The notes below the pieces were generated by a model, which had not been told where the DNA came from, made no database searches, and was given only the letters and a program-made list of their open reading frames with translations. From positions 1-33,021 of the forward strand of contig CAJXMN010000023.1 in the NCBI GenBank assembly GCA_913056215.1: DNA of 33,021 nt, given 5' to 3'. The translations under genes were made by a program, and so were the position numbers. This document shows, piece after piece, positions 1-8,684 of this stretch; positions within the stretch are counted from its first letter, which is position 1; every line of letters begins with the position of its first letter. Source of the stretch: an uncultured Flavobacteriales bacterium (GTDB lineage: Bacteria; Bacteroidota; Bacteroidia; Flavobacteriales_D; Crocinitomicaceae).

Positions 1-192
1 TTGAAAGAAGCAGGAGACTGGGAGGCACTTCAAAAATTACCGAAGAATTCATCGAAAGTGCGGATGCACAATCGTTGCAGTTTAACGGGGCGTCCGAAAG
101 GATATATGCGCCAGTTCGGAATATCACGTGTGATGTTTCGGGAAATGGCACTTTCTGGTAAAATACCAGGAATCAAAAAATCAAGTTGGTAA
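1..192 (+). CDS. rpsN: Ribosomal protein S14 (uS14), 3' part
   Basis: The last 63 codons of S14, a 30S head protein that contacts 16S rRNA near the decoding and tRNA sites. The reading frame is open from the first base, so the 5' end (about 26 codons of the usual 89) lies outside the window. The conserved block with [18 protein letters not shown] and the C-terminal IPGIKKSSW is intact. Only one cysteine is present, so this is the zinc-independent long form rather than the CxxC...CxxC form. rpsH follows after 18 bp, the standard spc-operon order. Confidence 0.97.
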   Translation: MKEAGDWEALQKLPKNSSKVRMHNRCSLTGRPKGYMRQFGISRVMFREMALSGKIPGIKKSSW

Positions 193-210
193 TCTATAGT
201 TAGGAAAGAT

Positions 211-609
211 ATGAATACAGATCCTATAGCAGATTTTTTAACTCGCGTAAGAAATGCGAGTAGTGCACGTAAAAAAGTAGTTGAAATTCCTGCTTCGAAA
301 ACGAAGGCTGCAATGACGAAAATCCTTTTTGATAAAGGATATATAAGCAATTATAAAGTCATTGAAGACGACAAGCAAGGAGTCATCAAGATTGCACTCA
401 AATATAACCCCTCAACGAAGACACCTGCAATTACAAAATTGCAACGTATCTCTTCACCAGGGTTGAGAAAGTATAGTAACGCAAAAGATTTACCCCGCGT
501 TCTGAACGGTTTGGGTATCGCCATAATATCTACTTCAAAAGGTGTTGTGTCTGATAAAGAAGCTCGAACACAGAAAATCGGTGGTGAAATCTTATGCTAC
601 GTTTATTAA
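211..609 (+). CDS. rpsH: Ribosomal protein S8 (uS8)
   Basis: Complete 132-aa S8, a primary 16S rRNA binding protein of the 30S platform. It starts with MNTDPIADFLTRVRNA and ends with the typical block TSKGVVSDKEARTQKIGGEILCYVY. The length matches the family. The start ATG follows rpsN by 18 bp and has only a weak AG-rich stretch (taggaaag) before it. In E. coli S8 is the translational repressor of the spc operon; nothing here shows whether that holds in this organism. Confidence 0.98.
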   Translation: MNTDPIADFLTRVRNASSARKKVVEIPASKTKAAMTKILFDKGYISNYKVIEDDKQGVIKIALKYNPSTKTPAITKLQRISSPGLRKYSNAKDLPRVLNGLGIAIISTSKGVVSDKEARTQKIGGEILCYVY

Positions 610-631
610 TTAATTAAAGGATTATTTAGAA

Positions 632-1183
632 ATGTCAAGGATAGGTAAATCCCCAATAAGCATCCCGAGTGGTGTCGAAGTTAAAGTTGATGACAATGTC
701 ATTACTGTGAAAGGACCGAAAGGAGAATCTACTGAAGAACTAGGTGGCGGTATCACAGTGGAAAAAAATGATGATGTATTAACTTTTCACCGCGCATCGG
801 AAGCTCCTGTTCATAAAGCAAAACACGGTCTTTATAGAGCGTTGGTTTTAAATATGATCGAAGGTGTATCGGAAGGGTATAAGAAAGTACTGGAAATTAT
901 AGGTGTTGGTTTTCGTGCCGACGTGAAAGGTCAAGTGTTGACCCTTTCTGTTGGACACTCACATCCTATTGTATTTGAACTTCCAGAGGAAATTAAGGTA
1001 TCTGCTGAAACCGCTAAAGGTAAGGCGCCAGTTGTTACATTGGAATCTCACGATAAACAACTGTTGGGACAAGTAGCTGCCAAAATACGTTCCTTCCGTA
1101 AACCTGAACCTTACAAAGGAAAAGGAATCCGATTCCAGGGTGAACAAATAAGAAGAAAAGCTGGTAAAGCCGCAGGTAAATAA
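632..1183 (+). CDS. rplF: Ribosomal protein L6 (uL6)
   Basis: Complete 183-aa L6, a two-domain 50S protein next to the sarcin-ricin loop and GTPase centre. The N-terminal MSRIGKSPISIPSGV and the C-terminal KPEPYKGKGIRF signature are both present. It sits 22 bp after rpsH and 19 bp before rplR. The spacer to rpsH is AT-rich with a short aaagga stretch. Confidence 0.98.
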   Translation: MSRIGKSPISIPSGVEVKVDDNVITVKGPKGESTEELGGGITVEKNDDVLTFHRASEAPVHKAKHGLYRALVLNMIEGVSEGYKKVLEIIGVGFRADVKGQVLTLSVGHSHPIVFELPEEIKVSAETAKGKAPVVTLESHDKQLLGQVAAKIRSFRKPEPYKGKGIRFQGEQIRRKAGKAAGK

Positions 1184-1202
1184 CCTTAATAATTAGAAGA
1201 TC

Positions 1203-1556
1203 ATGGCATTTAGTAAAATAGCAAGAAGAGCTAAAATTAAAAAAGGTATCCGTAAGAATTTAACGGGTACAGCAGAACTTCCGAGGTTGACGGTGTATAG
1301 AAGTAACAAACAAATCTATGCGCAAATTATCAATGACCTGAAAGGTGAAACACTTACATCTGCCTCTTCGCAAGGTATGAAAGATTGCGAAGGGTTGCCC
1401 AAAGTTGAACAAGCAAAAGTGGTAGGTAAAACTATCGCTGAAAAAGCTTCAAAGGCAGGCATCGAGAATGTGAAGTTTGATCGTAATGGTTATTTATACC
1501 ATGGAAGAGTTAAATCACTTGCTGACGCAGCAAGAGAAGGAGGACTAAAATTTTAA
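1203..1556 (+). CDS. rplR: Ribosomal protein L18 (uL18)
   Basis: Complete 117-aa L18, which binds 5S rRNA in the central protuberance with L5 and L25. The [20 protein letters not shown] block and the C-terminal [26 protein letters not shown] block are diagnostic. Only 3 bp separate its stop from rpsE, suggesting translational coupling within the spc operon. Confidence 0.98.
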   Translation: MAFSKIARRAKIKKGIRKNLTGTAELPRLTVYRSNKQIYAQIINDLKGETLTSASSQGMKDCEGLPKVEQAKVVGKTIAEKASKAGIENVKFDRNGYLYHGRVKSLADAAREGGLKF

Positions 1557-1559
1557 AAA

Positions 1560-2078
1560 ATGGCAGCAAAAGTAAACAATCGAGTTAAACCTGGTGACTT
1601 GGAATTAGTCGATAAGTTAGTCGGTATTAACAGAGTTACCAAGGTAACAAAGGGTGGTCGTACATTTAGCTTCTCAGCAATCGTTGTTGTTGGTGATGAA
1701 AATGGTATTGTCGGTCACGGCCTTGGTAAAGCGAATGAAGTAACAGAGGCAATTTCAAAAGGAATTGACGATGCGAAAAAGAATTTGATTCGCGTACCAA
1801 TTATTAATGATACGGTACCGCACCTTCAAAAAGGAAAGTATGGCGGAGCACGCGTACTTCTAAAACCCGCATCGAATGGTACTGGTGTAATTGCTGGTGG
1901 TGCGATGCGTGCAGTTTTGGAGAGTGTTGGAATACATAATGTATTGGCGAAATCTCAAGGTTCGTCAAATCCGCATAACGTGGTAAAAGCAACAGTAGAT
2001 GCATTAGCTCAAATGCGCGATGCAGTAGCTGTTTCTAAACAACGCGGCGTGTCAATAGAAAAGGTGTTTAACGGTTAA
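1560..2078 (+). CDS. rpsE: Ribosomal protein S5 (uS5)
   Basis: Complete 172-aa S5, a 30S protein at the mRNA entry region involved in decoding fidelity. The N-terminal double-stranded-RNA-binding-like domain contains the [36 protein letters not shown] block. The C-terminal domain has the [18 protein letters not shown] signature. It starts 3 bp after rplR, and rpmD begins 13 bp downstream. Confidence 0.98.
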   Translation: MAAKVNNRVKPGDLELVDKLVGINRVTKVTKGGRTFSFSAIVVVGDENGIVGHGLGKANEVTEAISKGIDDAKKNLIRVPIINDTVPHLQKGKYGGARVLLKPASNGTGVIAGGAMRAVLESVGIHNVLAKSQGSSNPHNVVKATVDALAQMRDAVAVSKQRGVSIEKVFNG

Positions 2079-2091
2079 TAAATAGTACAAA

Positions 2092-2268
2092 ATGGCTACA
2101 ATTAAAATCAAGCAAGTTAAAAGTGCAATTAACCGTCCAAAACGTCAAAAAGATACGGTGAAAGCATTAGGACTGAGAAAAATGAACCATATCGTAGAAA
2201 AAGAGGATACGCCTCAAATCCGCGGTATGATCGCGAAAGTTCAACATATGGTTGAGCAAGTTGACTAA
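2092..2268 (+). CDS. rpmD: Ribosomal protein L30 (uL30)
   Basis: A short 58-aa gene beginning [20 protein letters not shown] and ending [13 protein letters not shown]. The pattern of IKQVKS-x-I, then a KALGLRKM block, then [12 protein letters not shown] is typical of bacterial L30. It lies in the expected place between rpsE (13 bp upstream) and rplO (20 bp downstream). Confidence 0.96.
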   Translation: MATIKIKQVKSAINRPKRQKDTVKALGLRKMNHIVEKEDTPQIRGMIAKVQHMVEQVD

Positions 2269-2288
2269 TCCAATAAAATTAGAAAGTA

Positions 2289-2735
2289 ATGAGCTTAAAT
2301 AATTTAACTCCAGCAAAAGGATCTGTGAAGCGTCAGCGTCGAATAGGTCGTGGTGAAGGTTCTGGCTACGGTGGAACTGCAACGCGAGGACACAATGGTG
2401 CAAAATCAAGATCTGGATACAGCAAAAAAATCGGATTTGAAGGTGGACAAATGCCACTTCAAAGACGTGTTCCTAAGTATGGTTTTAATAATATTAATCG
2501 TAAGGAATATAAAGCTGTCAATCTCGATGTGATACAGGAATTGATTGATCGTAAGGACGTTTCTGAAATCAATCCAGAAGTCTTGCGTGAGAACGGTTTG
2601 CTAGGAAACAGAGAACAAGTAAAAATCCTCGGTAGAGGAGAGTTGAATGCAAAGATTAACGTGAAGGCACATCGCTTTTCTGCTTCCGCAAAAGCGGGAA
2701 TTGAAGCAAAAGGTGGTGATTGTACAGAAATCTAA
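2289..2735 (+). CDS. rplO: Ribosomal protein L15 (uL15)
   Basis: Complete 148-aa L15, a 50S protein with an extended Gly/Arg-rich N-terminal arm that threads into 23S rRNA. The arm (RIGRGEGSGYGGTATRGHNGAKSRSG) and the MPLQRRVPKYGF block are visible. The C-terminal half ends in KAGIEAKGGDCTEI. It precedes secY by 26 bp, the ancestral spc-operon arrangement. Confidence 0.98.
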   Translation: MSLNNLTPAKGSVKRQRRIGRGEGSGYGGTATRGHNGAKSRSGYSKKIGFEGGQMPLQRRVPKYGFNNINRKEYKAVNLDVIQELIDRKDVSEINPEVLRENGLLGNREQVKILGRGELNAKINVKAHRFSASAKAGIEAKGGDCTEI

Positions 2736-2761
2736 TTAACTTTGCAAACTATTTTACCCCA

Positions 2762-4066
2762 ATGAAGAAACTGATAGAGAACTTTAAAAATATTTGGAAA
2801 GTCGAAGAACTGAGGAAAAGGTTAATGGTAACCTTGTCTCTGATTCTCGTCTTCCGGATAGGATCCTTCATCGTACTACCTGGCGTGGACAGTGCCAAGC
2901 TGGGCGCTGAAAGTGCCGATGCTGGAACAATCGAAGGCTTACTTGGATTGCTTTCTGGTGGTGGATTTACGAATGCATCCTTTTTGGCACTCGGTATTAT
3001 GCCTTATATATCTGCTTCCATTATCATGCAGTTGATGGGGATGGCCGTGCCAGCTGTGCAGAAAATGCAGCAAGAAGGTGAAAGTGGTAGAAAGCGCATT
3101 AATAACTATACGCGCATACTGACAATTATTATTTGTGCTGTTCAAGCACCTGGTTATTTGTCGTTGTACGTGGCTGGTAAAAATGCAATTCCTGCTGAAT
3201 TTATGAATTCACCACTTTGGTGGACCCAGTCGGTTCTGGTCCTAGTTGCTGGTGCCATGTTTGCAGTGTGGCTTGGTGAAAGAATTACGGATAAAGGTGT
3301 AGGAAATGGTATCTCTTTGTTAATAACTGTGGGTATTATTTCGCGCTTACCACAATCTTTTGTAGCAGAAACGGTTTCGAATTCGATGCTTATCGTAATT
3401 CTGGAAGTAGTTGTTTTTGTGTTGATAGTGATGGTTACAGTGCTGGTCGTTCAGGGGGTACGAAAAGTTCCCATGAATTATGCCAAACGTGTTGCAGGTG
3501 CTCGTGGAGCATCTTCTACATCCCAAGGAGCCCGGTCTTACCTGCCTATTAAGGTGAATGCTTCTGGTGTGATGCCGATTATTTTTGCTCAGGCGATCAT
3601 GACTGTACCAGTAATGTTTGCTGAACAGCAGTTTGGAATATTCGGGTTGTGGTATAATCTAGTGTTGGCATTTTTGATTATCGTGTTTACGTACTTCTAT
3701 ACTGCGATAATGATCAACCCTAAAAAAATGGCTGATGATATGAAGCGTAATGGCGGTTTTATACCTGGTGTACGTCCTGGAGAGGAAACCGCGAGCTTTA
3801 TAGATACGTTGGTCTCGAAAATCACATTGCCCGGTTCTGTATTTCTGGCAGTCATTGCGATCTTACCAGCTATAGCAGTGCAGTTCGGAGTTGGTGATGG
3901 GTTTGCACTGTTTTTTGGTGGTACTTCATTGCTGATAATGGTTGGCGTGGTACTAGATACATTACAGCAAATTGAATCATATTTATTAAATCGTCATTAT
4001 GATGGTTTAATGGAAGGTACAAAGATCCGCGGACGACGTTCGCAAGGTGAATTATCTGGAATGTAA
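2762..4066 (+). CDS. secY: Preprotein translocase subunit SecY
   Basis: SecY, the channel-forming subunit of the SecYEG inner-membrane translocon. I chose the ATG at 2762 (MKKLIENFKNIWKVEELRKRL), giving 434 aa. An in-frame ATG at 2720 would overlap the end of rplO and add 14 residues not typical of SecY. About ten hydrophobic segments are visible. Signatures include the plug-domain Gly-rich segment GLLGLLSGGGFTNASFLALGI, the LGERITDKGVGNGISLLI block, and the cytoplasmic loop with ARSYLPIKVNASGVMPIIFA. infA follows after 13 bp. Confidence 0.97.
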   Translation: MKKLIENFKNIWKVEELRKRLMVTLSLILVFRIGSFIVLPGVDSAKLGAESADAGTIEGLLGLLSGGGFTNASFLALGIMPYISASIIMQLMGMAVPAVQKMQQEGESGRKRINNYTRILTIIICAVQAPGYLSLYVAGKNAIPAEFMNSPLWWTQSVLVLVAGAMFAVWLGERITDKGVGNGISLLITVGIISRLPQSFVAETVSNSMLIVILEVVVFVLIVMVTVLVVQGVRKVPMNYAKRVAGARGASSTSQGARSYLPIKVNASGVMPIIFAQAIMTVPVMFAEQQFGIFGLWYNLVLAFLIIVFTYFYTAIMINPKKMADDMKRNGGFIPGVRPGEETASFIDTLVSKITLPGSVFLAVIAILPAIAVQFGVGDGFALFFGGTSLLIMVGVVLDTLQQIESYLLNRHYDGLMEGTKIRGRRSQGELSGM

Positions 4067-4079
4067 AATATAAATAGAG

Positions 4080-4298
4080 ATGGCAAAACAAGCACCAATA
4101 GAACAAGATGGTACGATTCTCGAGGCATTATCCAACGCGATGTTCCGTGTGGAACTAGAAAATGGTCACGTGATTACAGCACATATCTCTGGTAAAATGC
4201 GTATGTATTATATCAAGATATTACCTGGAGATCGCGTGAAAGTAGAGATGTCTCCATACGATTTAACTAAAGGGAGAATTTCATTTAGATATAAATAA
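4080..4298 (+). CDS. infA: Translation initiation factor IF-1
   Basis: A 72-aa single OB-fold protein that occupies the ribosomal A site during initiation. The sequence from [20 protein letters not shown] through the [23 protein letters not shown] end matches IF-1 throughout its length. The order secY-infA-rpmJ-rpsM is a common bacterial arrangement. No methionine aminopeptidase gene lies between secY and infA. Confidence 0.98.
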   Translation: MAKQAPIEQDGTILEALSNAMFRVELENGHVITAHISGKMRMYYIKILPGDRVKVEMSPYDLTKGRISFRYK

Positions 4299-4328
4299 GG
4301 GGTATATTCCCGCAAAAAAGAAAATGAT

Positions 4329-4445
4329 ATGAAAGTTAGAGCTTCAGTCAAAAAGCGGTCGGAAGATTGCAAAATTGTAAAAAGAAAAGGAAGAGTTTAC
4401 GTTATAAACAAGAAGAACCCTAAGATGAAACAACGTCAGGGTTAG
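4329..4445 (+). CDS. rpmJ: Ribosomal protein L36 (bL36), zinc-free type
   Basis: A 38-aa gene with the signature MKVRASVKK at the start and KMKQRQG at the end. It keeps one cysteine ([17 protein letters not shown]), while the other positions of the usual zinc-binding CxxC...C..H set are replaced. It is therefore the C-minus form that does not bind zinc. The gene lies 30 bp after infA and 16 bp before rpsM and terminates with TAG. Confidence 0.95.
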   Translation: MKVRASVKKRSEDCKIVKRKGRVYVINKKNPKMKQRQG

Positions 4446-4461
4446 AAATTAGTTTGAAATT

Positions 4462-4836
4462 ATGGCGAGAATTGCAGGTATAGATTTACCAAAAAACAAA
4501 AGAGGTGTTGTCGGTTTGACTTACATCTACGGTATTGGACACAGTCGGGCGAAAGAGATCCTCGAGGCGAGTAAAGTTGATGAAAATATCAAAGTCGATG
4601 ATTGGTCTGACGAACAAGTAGGGAAAATACGAAATGCACTTGAAGAGATAAAAGTTGAAGGTGCGTTACGTTCTGAAGTTCAAATGAACATCAAACGATT
4701 GATGGATATTGGATGTTACCGTGGAGTTCGTCACAGAGCCGGACTACCGTTGAGAGGTCAACGTACGAAAAACAACTCTAGAACGCGAAAAGGTAAAAGA
4801 AAAACTGTTGCCAACAAGAAGAAGGCAACTAAATAA
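4462..4836 (+). CDS. rpsM: Ribosomal protein S13 (uS13)
   Basis: Complete 124-aa S13, a 30S head protein that contacts the P-site tRNA and forms intersubunit bridges. The start [26 protein letters not shown] and the [22 protein letters not shown] block are canonical, followed by a Lys-rich tail. It begins the alpha-operon part of the cluster; rpsK follows after 10 bp. Confidence 0.98.
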   Translation: MARIAGIDLPKNKRGVVGLTYIYGIGHSRAKEILEASKVDENIKVDDWSDEQVGKIRNALEEIKVEGALRSEVQMNIKRLMDIGCYRGVRHRAGLPLRGQRTKNNSRTRKGKRKTVANKKKATK

Positions 4837-4846
4837 TTGTTGAGAA

Positions 4847-5236
4847 ATGGCAAAAACAAATCAAAAGAAGAAGAAGAAAAATGTTAAAGTTGATGCAGTT
4901 GGCGAAGCGCATATACAAGCTACCTTCAATAACATCATCGTATCTTTAACCAATGCTCAAGGACAGGTGATTTCCTGGTCTTCTGCTGGAAAAATGGGCT
5001 TTAAAGGATCTAAGAAAAACACTCCCTACGCTGCACAAGTTGCAGCTGAAGAGTGTGCCAGAGAAGCACATGACTTCGGACTACGTCGAGTAAAAGTTTT
5101 TGTGAAAGGTCCTGGGTCTGGTCGTGAATCAGCTATCCGTTCCATCCACAATTCTGGTATTGAGGTAACTGAAATTATTGATGTTACTCCTTTGCCGCAC
5201 AATGGGTGTCGCCCACCGAAAAGAAGAAGAGTATAA
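4847..5236 (+). CDS. rpsK: Ribosomal protein S11 (uS11)
   Basis: Complete 129-aa S11 of the 30S platform, lining the mRNA exit (E-site) region. A basic N-terminus ([14 protein letters not shown]) is followed by [42 protein letters not shown]. The end [15 protein letters not shown] is the conserved S11 signature. The next gene, rpsD, is 75 bp away, the widest spacer in this operon, and the spacer holds a potential RNA hairpin. Confidence 0.98.
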   Translation: MAKTNQKKKKKNVKVDAVGEAHIQATFNNIIVSLTNAQGQVISWSSAGKMGFKGSKKNTPYAAQVAAEECAREAHDFGLRRVKVFVKGPGSGRESAIRSIHNSGIEVTEIIDVTPLPHNGCRPPKRRRV

Positions 5237-5249
5237 TTATTTCAAACCC

Positions 5250-5295
5250 GAGGAGTCACGCTGGCGAAGGAGGATGCCTTAATTCCCAGTGCCTC
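5250..5295 (+). promoter_or_regulatory. Potential structured RNA element before rpsD
   Basis: The rpsK-rpsD spacer can fold into one long interrupted hairpin. GAGG (5250-5253) pairs with CCTC (5292-5295), CAC (5257-5259) with GTG (5289-5291), TGG (5262-5264) with CCA (5286-5288), and AAGG (5267-5270) with CCTT (5277-5280) around a 6-nt loop. S4 is known to autoregulate in several phyla through leader RNAs, so an S4-binding leader is a reasonable inference. I do not recognise this as a named family, and folding was done by eye. Confidence 0.4.
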
Positions 5296-5311
5296 ATAAT
5301 ATTTAAATAGA

Positions 5312-5917
5312 ATGGCAAGATATAGAGGTCCAAAATCAAAAATCGCACGTCGATTTAGAGAACCAATTTTTGGTCCGGACAAGGCGTTAGAACGTCGTAG
5401 TTACGGTCCTGGACAGCACGGTCCAAACAAAAGAAGAGGAAAACAATCTGAGTACGCAGTTCAGTTGGCTGAAAAACAAAAAGCTAAACATACGTATGGT
5501 ATTCTAGAGCGTCAATTTTCAAACCTTTTCAAGAAAGCATCTGCTTTGAAAGGAATTACAGGTGAAAACTTACTTGTTTTATGTGAATCACGTCTGGATA
5601 ATACAGTTTTTCGTTTAGGAATTGCTCCAACACGCCGAGCAGCTCGCCAATTCGTTACACACAAGCATATCACTGTGAACGGTAAATTGGTTAACATTCC
5701 ATCTTATACATTGCGCGTTGGTGATGTTGTGGGGGTGCGTGAAAAGTCAAAATCATTAGAAGCGATCACCAACTCGTTGGCCGCTAGTTCGAAGAAATAC
5801 GATTGGTTAGATTGGGATCCTGCTAAAATGGTAGGTACCATCATGAGCGAACCGACGCGTGAAATGATTCCTGAAAACATCAAGGAACAGCTAATCGTCG
5901 AATTATATTCTAAATAA
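5312..5917 (+). CDS. rpsD: Ribosomal protein S4 (uS4)
   Basis: Complete 201-aa S4, a primary 16S rRNA binder that nucleates assembly of the 30S body. The N-terminus [15 protein letters not shown] and the [21 protein letters not shown] block are typical. The central S4 RNA-binding domain includes [34 protein letters not shown]. The end is the conserved [10 protein letters not shown]. rpoA starts 15 bp downstream. Confidence 0.98.
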   Translation: MARYRGPKSKIARRFREPIFGPDKALERRSYGPGQHGPNKRRGKQSEYAVQLAEKQKAKHTYGILERQFSNLFKKASALKGITGENLLVLCESRLDNTVFRLGIAPTRRAARQFVTHKHITVNGKLVNIPSYTLRVGDVVGVREKSKSLEAITNSLAASSKKYDWLDWDPAKMVGTIMSEPTREMIPENIKEQLIVELYSK

Positions 5918-5932
5918 AAATAACGAATTAAC

Positions 5933-6925
5933 ATGGCTATTTTAGATTTTCAAAAGCCGGATAAGGTTATCATGATTGAATCCAATGAGCACGAAGGTCA
6001 ATTCGAGTTTCGTCCATTGGAGCCAGGTTATGGTATTACCGTAGGTAACGCTTTAAGACGTATATTACTTTCCTCATTGGAAGGATTTGCGATCTCATCT
6101 ATACGAATCGAAGGAGTTGAACACGAGTTTTCTACTATTAAAGGAGTAGTTGAGGACGTGACTGAAATCGTTCTGAATCTGAAACAAGTTCGCTTTAAAC
6201 AGCAAATCGAAGATCAAGACGAGGAGACAGTTGTAATTTCTATCGGAGGACAGGAAACATTTACTGCTGGAGATATTGGTAAATTTACTTCTGCTTTTCA
6301 GGTATTAAATCCGGATCTCGTGCTTTGCAATATGGAGCCTTCTGTAAAACTGGATATCGAACTCAAGATTATTAAAGGTCGTGGGTATGTTTCCGCAGAA
6401 GAAAATAAAACGGCGGGTGCGCCTTTCGGAACGATTTTTATAGATTCAATATTTACCCCTATAAAAAACGTGAAATATGCAGTTGAGAATTTCCGCGTTG
6501 AACAGAAAACGGACTACGAAAAGTTGATTTTCGATATTAAAACGGATGGCTCAATTCATCCGAAAGATGCGCTTCAAGAAGCTGCTAAGATTTTGATTCA
6601 CCATTTCATGTTGTTCTCTGATGAGCGCATTACGCTTGATAGTGAGATCAAATCTGAAACGGAAGAATTTGATGAAACGTCACTTCATATGCGACAACTG
6701 TTAAAGACAAAGTTGGTTGACTTAGATCTTTCAGTGCGCGCATTGAATTGTTTGAAGGCAGCGGATGTTGAAACATTAGGTGACCTCGTCTCTTACAACA
6801 AAAATGACTTGTTGAAGTTCAGAAACTTTGGTAAGAAGTCATTGACAGAACTCGAGGACCTTGTGGAATCAAAAGGACTGTCTTTTGGAATGAATGTGTC
6901 TAAGTATAAATTAGACAAAGAGTAG
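5933..6925 (+). CDS. rpoA: RNA polymerase subunit alpha
   Basis: A 330-aa RpoA. The N-terminal assembly domain (about 1-230) includes [22 protein letters not shown], the dimerisation signature. A linker leads to the C-terminal domain (about 255-325) that binds UP elements and activators. That domain contains [21 protein letters not shown] and the helix-hairpin-helix [25 protein letters not shown]. The gene ends with TAG, showing that TAG works as a normal stop in this genome. rplQ follows after 21 bp. Confidence 0.98.
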   Translation: MAILDFQKPDKVIMIESNEHEGQFEFRPLEPGYGITVGNALRRILLSSLEGFAISSIRIEGVEHEFSTIKGVVEDVTEIVLNLKQVRFKQQIEDQDEETVVISIGGQETFTAGDIGKFTSAFQVLNPDLVLCNMEPSVKLDIELKIIKGRGYVSAEENKTAGAPFGTIFIDSIFTPIKNVKYAVENFRVEQKTDYEKLIFDIKTDGSIHPKDALQEAAKILIHHFMLFSDERITLDSEIKSETEEFDETSLHMRQLLKTKLVDLDLSVRALNCLKAADVETLGDLVSYNKNDLLKFRNFGKKSLTELEDLVESKGLSFGMNVSKYKLDKE

Positions 6926-6946
6926 AAATTGAATTAAGCTATTAAA

Positions 6947-7699
6947 ATGAGACACGGAAAGAAATTTAATCATTTGAGTAGAAAGTCGGCGCACCGTAAA
7001 GCGATGTTGTCCAATATGGCATGTTCTCTTATAGAGCACAAACGCATTGAAACGACAGTAGCTAAAGCGAAGGCTCTACGCGTATATATTGAACCGCTTT
7101 TAACAAAGTCAAAAACGGATGATACTCACTCCAGACGTATTGTTTTTCGCTATTTGCAGAGCAAAGATGCTGTAACGGAACTGTTCCGCGAAGTGGCTCC
7201 AAAGATAGGTGAACGACCTGGAGGTTACACGCGAATCATTCGCTTAGGCAATCGCCTTGGTGATAATGCAGAGATGTGTATGATTGAGCTTGTTGACTTT
7301 AATGAATTGATGACAAAAGAGCCAAAAGAGAAGAAAACGAGACGTTCACGTCGCGGAGGAGGTTCCAAAGCAAACAAATCATCTGATAAAGGTGCTGGAA
7401 AGCAAACTGAAGGCAATAAGGAAGAAACGAAAGAAGCGAAGTCAAAAGCGGAAACTCCGAAAGGTGAAGCTAAAAAGGAGGAGGCTCCAAAGGCTAAGGC
7501 TAGCGAAGAAGCTCCGAAAGGTGAAGCCAAAAAGGCACCGAAGAAGGATACTGCGAAAGCAGATGATGCTGATGCGAAGAAGGATACTGCTAAGAAAGCT
7601 AAGAAGGACGATGCTCCGGAAGCTAAAAAGGAAGCTCCTAAGACAAAAAAATCAGCTCCTAAAAAGGATGATGATAAAAAAGACGACGAGAAGAAATAA
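6947..7699 (+). CDS. rplQ: Ribosomal protein L17 (bL17) with long charged C-terminal tail
   Basis: Residues 1-123 are a normal L17, a 50S protein near the tunnel exit: [21 protein letters not shown] at the start and the [20 protein letters not shown] block at the end. Residues 124-250 form an unusual tail made almost only of Lys, Ala, Glu, Asp, Pro and Thr. The tail has short imperfect repeats such as EAPKGEAKK and KKDTAK, an Arg/Gly-rich start (RRSRRGGG) and an Asp/Lys-rich end. It is probably disordered. Lys/Ala-rich L17 extensions occur in other Bacteroidota, but this one doubles the protein. It is the last gene of the superoperon. Confidence 0.96.
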   Translation: MRHGKKFNHLSRKSAHRKAMLSNMACSLIEHKRIETTVAKAKALRVYIEPLLTKSKTDDTHSRRIVFRYLQSKDAVTELFREVAPKIGERPGGYTRIIRLGNRLGDNAEMCMIELVDFNELMTKEPKEKKTRRSRRGGGSKANKSSDKGAGKQTEGNKEETKEAKSKAETPKGEAKKEEAPKAKASEEAPKGEAKKAPKKDTAKADDADAKKDTAKKAKKDDAPEAKKEAPKTKKSAPKKDDDKKDDEKK

Positions 7700-7719
7700 T
7701 TTCTTCCTAAGACGTTGTG

Positions 7720-7757
7720 AGAGGCTGTCTATTCAATAGATGGCCTCTTTTTGTTTA
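7720..7757 (+). terminator. Intrinsic terminator of the ribosomal superoperon
   Basis: AGAGGC (7720-7725) pairs with GCCTCT (7743-7748). An inner stem is formed by TCTATT (7728-7733) and AATAGA (7735-7740) around a single C, the two stems being separated by a TG/TG internal loop. A T-rich run (ttttgttt) follows immediately. The position 21 bp after rplQ fits termination of the ribosomal operon. Confidence 0.85.
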
Positions 7758-7766
7758 TAGAATGTG

Positions 7767-7774
7767 TAAATTTG
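7767..7774 (+). promoter_or_regulatory. Likely -7 promoter element for era-der
   Basis: TAAATTTG exactly matches the Bacteroidota -7 consensus TAnnTTTG. It lies just after the superoperon terminator and 16 nt before the preferred era start. No convincing -33 TTTG is visible at the usual distance, because the upstream DNA is occupied by the terminator stem. Confidence 0.45.
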
Positions 7775-7790
7775 TAGTCTAGAATTGACG

Positions 7791-8681
7791 ATGATGAGTG
7801 AAGAGAATACCCATAAGTCGGGTTTTGTGAATATTGTGGGTAGCCCTAATGTGGGTAAATCAACCCTGATGAATCAGCTGTTGGGTGAGAAATTATCGAT
7901 TGTGACCTCAAAGGCTCAAACGACCCGCCATCGAATTCACGGTATCCTCAACGAAAAGGACTATCAAATCGTTTTTTCGGATACTCCTGGTGTTCTTGAG
8001 GCTTCTTACGAATTGCACGATACGATGATGTCGTATGTCGAAACGGCGCTAAAAGATGCTGATGTATTACTTTTTATAACAGATGTATTTGAGCGAACCG
8101 TTAATCATGAACAAACGCTGGAACGTATCCAACGATTAGATGTTCCTGTTATTTGTCTAGTCAATAAAATTGATCTTAAACAACAAGAAGAAGTGGCTGA
8201 ACGACTCGAACATTGGCAAAAGACTTTGCCAAATGCGCAAGTTCTGCCGGTTTCTGCAAAGCACAATTTCAATATTGCACCAATTCTAGAGTTAATTCTG
8301 GAACAGTTGCCAGAAGCTCCGGCTTATTTTGATAAAGAGAGTGTATCTGATCGTCCAGTGCGTTTTTTCGTCGCTGAAATTATTCGAGAGAAGATATTTT
8401 TGAATCTCAAAAAAGAAGTGCCTTATGCTTGTGAAGTTGAGGTGACAGATTTTGTGGAGGAACCGGATCTTATACGTATTCGAGCTGTGATCATCGTAGA
8501 GAGGGACTCACAAAAAGGTATAATTATCGGTGCTAAAGGACGACAATTGAAATATATTGGCAGGGACAGTCGTATCGATATCCAAAAGTTTCTGCGAAAG
8601 AAAGTTTTTCTAGAGACATTTGTGAAAGTCGATAAGAACTGGCGCGATAATGAAAAGAAATTAAAAAAATACGGCTATTAA
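7791..8681 (+). CDS. era: GTPase Era
   Basis: Era is a ribosome-assembly GTPase that binds the 3' end of 16S rRNA and helps mature the 30S subunit. The GTPase domain has G1 GSPNVGKST (about 17-25), G3 DTPG, and G4 NKID. The C-terminal KH RNA-binding domain carries the GxxG-type loop IIIGAKGRQLKYIG. I chose ATG 7791 (296 aa); the reading frame also opens at a TTG at 7785, too close to the predicted promoter, and ATG 7794 is a further option. The protein has the family's usual length of about 300. der follows 3 bp downstream. Confidence 0.96.
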   Translation: MMSEENTHKSGFVNIVGSPNVGKSTLMNQLLGEKLSIVTSKAQTTRHRIHGILNEKDYQIVFSDTPGVLEASYELHDTMMSYVETALKDADVLLFITDVFERTVNHEQTLERIQRLDVPVICLVNKIDLKQQEEVAERLEHWQKTLPNAQVLPVSAKHNFNIAPILELILEQLPEAPAYFDKESVSDRPVRFFVAEIIREKIFLNLKKEVPYACEVEVTDFVEEPDLIRIRAVIIVERDSQKGIIIGAKGRQLKYIGRDSRIDIQKFLRKKVFLETFVKVDKNWRDNEKKLKKYGY

Positions 8682-8684
8682 GCT

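Noticed and set aside
2720-2761. Longer SecY start at 2720
   Set aside because: It would overlap rplO and add 14 residues before the canonical SecY N-terminus at 2762.
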